From G963663315 sp965214205 (GTDB taxonomy: Bacteria > Pseudomonadota > Gammaproteobacteria > Arenicellales > Poriferihabitantaceae), in NCBI GenBank assembly GCA_965214205.1, contig OZ243941.1:620001-684000 (forward strand): a DNA stretch of 64,000 bases. Reading direction: 5' to 3'. Position 1 is the first letter of the stretch; each line of letters begins with the position of its first letter. Made by a program: the position numbers and the translations under genes. Of this stretch, positions 61,720 through 64,000 are shown piece by piece. Under the pieces are notes generated by a model. The model did not search any database, had not been told where the DNA came from, and saw nothing but the letters and a program-made list of their open reading frames with translations.

Positions 61720-62595
61720 TTAATCCAAATCTTTCCTCGGCAACCGGGTGACCAGGCTGGATGTGTCGTAGCGGTTTCCGCCCGCGGCCTGGATTTCGGC
61801 GTAGTAGCCATCCACAATCCGGGTGACCGGTAGCTGCGAGTGATTGCGTTCAGCTTCTTCCATACACAGGCCCAGATCCTTCCTCATCCAGTCAACCGCG
61901 AAGCCGAACTCGAACTCGTTATTGAGCATGGTTTCATGTCGATTGATCATTTGCCATGATCCTGCCGCGCCCTTTGAGATGACATCGAAAACCTTCATAC
62001 CGTCCAGACCCGCATTGACACCAAAAGCCAGTCCCTCGGATAACCCCTGAACCAGTCCGGCAATACATATCTGGTTGACCATCTTGGTTAGCTGGCCGGA
62101 GCCTGCCGCTCCCATCAGCAGCGCAGCCCGCGCAAAACAGTCGATCAGCGGTTTAGCCCGGTCGAACACTGCTTGATCGCCCCCGACCATCACTGTCAAT
62201 ATTCCGTTTTCGGCGCCCGCCTGCCCGCCGGAAACCGGGGCGTCGAGAAAGCCGAAACCATTTCCCCCGGCATGGTCGTATAACTCTCTCGCGACATTGG
62301 CGGAGGCGGTTGTGTGATCAATAAAGATCGCGCCGCGCCGGATTGAGCTGAATGCGCCGTCTGTGCCGGTGGTCACACTGCGCAGGTCATCATCATTACC
62401 CACGCAGCAAAACACGAAATCAGCGTCTGTTGCAGCCTGGGCCGGAGTCAACGCATGGGCGCCGCCATATTCAGCGACCCACTTTTCAGCTTTTGCGGTG
62501 GTTCGGTTATAAACACAAACCGAATGACCGGCTCTGGCCAGATGCCCGGCCATTGGATAACCCATAACGCCAAGACCAATAAAAGAGACTTTCAT
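61720..62595 (-). CDS. Beta-hydroxyacid dehydrogenase (tartronate-semialdehyde reductase-like)
   Basis: 291 residues. NAD(P) site GLGVMGYPMAGHLARAGH (about 7-24), the substrate motif DAPVSGGQAGAENG, and the catalytic lysine in GSGQLTKMVNQ. Similar to GlxR/GarR and 3-hydroxyisobutyrate dehydrogenases; the exact hydroxyacid is not determined. I chose ATG 62595, where the Rossmann strand begins. Confidence 0.88.
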   Translation of the reverse strand: MKVSFIGLGVMGYPMAGHLARAGHSVCVYNRTTAKAEKWVAEYGGAHALTPAQAATDADFVFCCVGNDDDLRSVTTGTDGAFSSIRRGAIFIDHTTASANVARELYDHAGGNGFGFLDAPVSGGQAGAENGILTVMVGGDQAVFDRAKPLIDCFARAALLMGAAGSGQLTKMVNQICIAGLVQGLSEGLAFGVNAGLDGMKVFDVISKGAAGSWQMINRHETMLNNEFEFGFAVDWMRKDLGLCMEEAERNHSQLPVTRIVDGYYAEIQAAGGNRYDTSSLVTRLPRKDLD

Positions 62596-62648
62596 ACTGT
62601 TATTCCAATCATTTATTTCAATACAGGAGGGCGGTGACCATAACCCAA

Positions 62649-63716
62649 TCATACCCTCCGCACAAGTACAATCGCCCCGAGCAGGAATACCGCGACGGGA
62701 GCGGTGGCGCCCAGCAAGGGAGGCAGGTTGCTGGCAAGAACAAAGTGGCCGAAGCCGTTGTTGACGACATAAAAGCCGATACCGAGCATGATGCCGATAA
62801 ACAGGTTTCTTTCCAGGCCACCAGAGCGCACATTCACGAAAACGAAGGGGATGGCCAGAATGATCATCATGGCTGTGGAAAGCGGCAACATGATCTTGTT
62901 CCAGAACGCAAGCTCGTAGAGGTCGGTTTTTTGCTGGTTATTGTCCAGGTGCTGGATATAGCGGTTCAACTGGATAAATGAGAGTTGTTCCGGTTTGATC
63001 AGGAACACGGACAGGATATCCGGCGTAACCCGGGAGTCCCATTTCGCTGAATCAGTGGTTGAAGTCTCTGTCTTCCCCGAGTCCGGGTTAATCCGGGTGA
63101 CTTTGACGTTGCCCAGTACCCAATGATCCTCGACGAAGGCGCCTTTTGCGGCTTCAACCATCAATTCCAGCCTCCTGTTTTCATCGAAGTGGAACAATTT
63201 GACTTTCAGCAGCGTCAGGTCTGGCAGCACTTCACGGATGTTTACATAGGTTTGCGAATCACGCATCCAGAGACCGGTGGCGGTATGCTGTTTGATGTCC
63301 TGTTGCATGGTTTCGGCCCGGCCCCGTTGCGCCCAGGTCTCCGTATAGGGGGAAACCAGCTCGCCGATGAGAATGGCCGCGGCCATGAAAAACGCGCCGG
63401 TTTTCAGGGTTGCAATGGTGACCTGGGAAATTGAAATCCCGCTGGCGCGCATTACGACCAGCTCTGAACCATTGGCCAATATGGACAGTCCGATGATGGC
63501 GCCGAGCAATGCCGCCATCGGGAACAGTTCGTAAATCATGCGCGGGATTGTCAAGGCGACGTAGGTGAGGGCGGCCATCAGGTCGTAATTCCCTTTTCCC
63601 AGATTGGAGAGCTCGTCCAGCAGATTGACCAGCGTGAACAGCCCGAGTAACGCCAGCAGGGAAATCAGGCCATATTGCAGAATGATCAGTCCGAGATATC
63701 GGTTGAGAATCGACAT
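62649..63716 (-). CDS. lptG: LPS export ABC transporter permease LptG
   Basis: 355 residues with the LptG plan: three helices (about 8-120), a periplasmic jellyroll domain (about 130-265) and three C-terminal helices. ELFPMAALLGAIIGLSILANGSELVVMRASGIS (in two parts) is the family signature. It moves lipopolysaccharide with LptF and LptB. Start ATG 63716 overlaps the lptF stop (TGATG). Confidence 0.93.
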   Translation of the reverse strand: MSILNRYLGLIILQYGLISLLALLGLFTLVNLLDELSNLGKGNYDLMAALTYVALTIPRMIYELFPMAALLGAIIGLSILANGSELVVMRASGISISQVTIATLKTGAFFMAAAILIGELVSPYTETWAQRGRAETMQQDIKQHTATGLWMRDSQTYVNIREVLPDLTLLKVKLFHFDENRRLELMVEAAKGAFVEDHWVLGNVKVTRINPDSGKTETSTTDSAKWDSRVTPDILSVFLIKPEQLSFIQLNRYIQHLDNNQQKTDLYELAFWNKIMLPLSTAMMIILAIPFVFVNVRSGGLERNLFIGIMLGIGFYVVNNGFGHFVLASNLPPLLGATAPVAVFLLGAIVLVRRV

Positions 63717-64000
63717 CAGGCTCTCAATCCCGGCAGCAGTCTCAGGTTGCGGCTGCGTCTTGCGAAGAGGTAAGCGGCGGCAGTCAGGAACAAGAGGTGA
63801 ATGGCCCACAGGGAAAGATGCGGGTGAAACTCCCCGCGTTTGATCAGGGCAATTCCCACTCCCAGCGCGTTGAAATACGCAAAGTAGACCAGTAATGCCG
63901 GAATCATTCCAGGGAATCGCTTTTTCCGGTAGGTCTGGCTCGAAAAGCAAAGCGCGAAAACCATCAAAATCGGCAGCATGACAATTTTCGCGATTCTCCA
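63716..64000 (-). CDS. lptF: LPS export ABC transporter permease LptF, C-terminal part
   Basis: Only about the last 95 residues are inside the window; the gene continues past base 64000. Visible are the last transmembrane helices and the FPGMIPALLVYFAYFN pattern of LptF ends. The stop overlaps the lptG ATG, the normal lptF-lptG order. Confidence 0.9.
   Translation of the reverse strand, partial: WRIAKIVMLPILMVFALCFSSQTYRKKRFPGMIPALLVYFAYFNALGVGIALIKRGEFHPHLSLWAIHLLFLTAAAYLFARRSRNLRLLPGLRA

Noticed and set aside
1..64000. tRNA, rRNA, insertion sequences or prophage genes
   Set aside because: None was recognised by eye; a covariance-model search would be needed to exclude a tRNA.

Overview
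The window looks like a chromosomal segment around the replication origin of a gammaproteobacterium outside the well-studied genera, with moderately GC-rich coding DNA. The reasons are the block rsmG-parA-parB-atpIBEFHAGDC, the Gram-negative set lptG/lptF, dacB, apaG, the ybeD-like/lipB pair and a DUF1820 protein, and the dnaA/dnaN/gyrB block. Several traits do not fit the textbook plan: recF is missing between dnaN and gyrB, folK and folP are fused, and there is a complete-looking LysW carrier-protein amino-acid operon, a pathway known mainly from Thermus/Deinococcus and archaea. No tRNA, rRNA, CRISPR array or insertion sequence was recognised. TTG starts are used repeatedly.

Layout. 1-4.0 kb: end of msrA, DUF1820, dacB (PBP4), an alpha/beta hydrolase and ribA. 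4.0-8 kb: fatty-acid desaturase, a TbpB-like surface lipoprotein with an odd start region, apaG and an orphan TRAP binding protein. 8-15.4 kb: fused folK-folP, an overlapping MOSC/enoyl-CoA hydratase/ADP-forming acyl-CoA synthetase run, lipB, a ybeD-like gene and a YcaQ-type DNA glycosylase. 15.4-21.5 kb: an EamA transporter, a deletion scar joining the start of potA to the end of potD, an amidase, an RbgA-like GTPase, an NRDE protein and a DadA-like oxidase.

21.5-27.6 kb is a compact sulfur-handling cluster: a ribbon-helix-helix protein read divergently, then two YeeE-type membrane halves, a TusA-like carrier, three tiny membrane proteins (one of only 28 residues), a membrane-anchored rhodanese without its catalytic cysteine, three DsrE/F/H-like proteins, an intact periplasmic rhodanese and a cytochrome c. 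It reads as a route for uptake and relay of sulfane sulfur with possible electron delivery to a cytochrome. 27.7-33.6 kb: cold-shock gene, proS, and a dipeptidase-like/aldehyde dehydrogenase/Ldh-type reductase group.

33.6-39.4 kb is the origin region: gyrB, two perfect parS sites, dnaN, a DnaA-box cluster (likely oriC) and dnaA. The ParA/ParB pair that would act on parS lies at 51.5-53.1 kb. 39.4-43.5 kb: a dimethylglycine/sarcosine dehydrogenase-like enzyme and a frameshifted membrane glycosyltransferase-like gene.

43.5-48.2 kb (minus strand) holds lysW-lysX-lysY-(class II glutamine amidotransferase)-lysZ-lysJ, with gaps of 5-17 bases or overlaps. Here LysW ends in Gln instead of the Glu to which substrates are normally attached, and an Ntn-type glutaminase/gamma-glutamyl-hydrolase-like gene sits inside the operon. 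This is the most interesting lead in the window: it suggests Pup-like deamidation of the carrier, or a replacement for the LysK release step. 48.4-64 kb: pckA, a TPR protein, rsmG, parAB, the full ATP synthase operon with a clear promoter, a PQQ-type sugar dehydrogenase with a probable CTG start, a beta-hydroxyacid dehydrogenase, lptG and the end of lptF.
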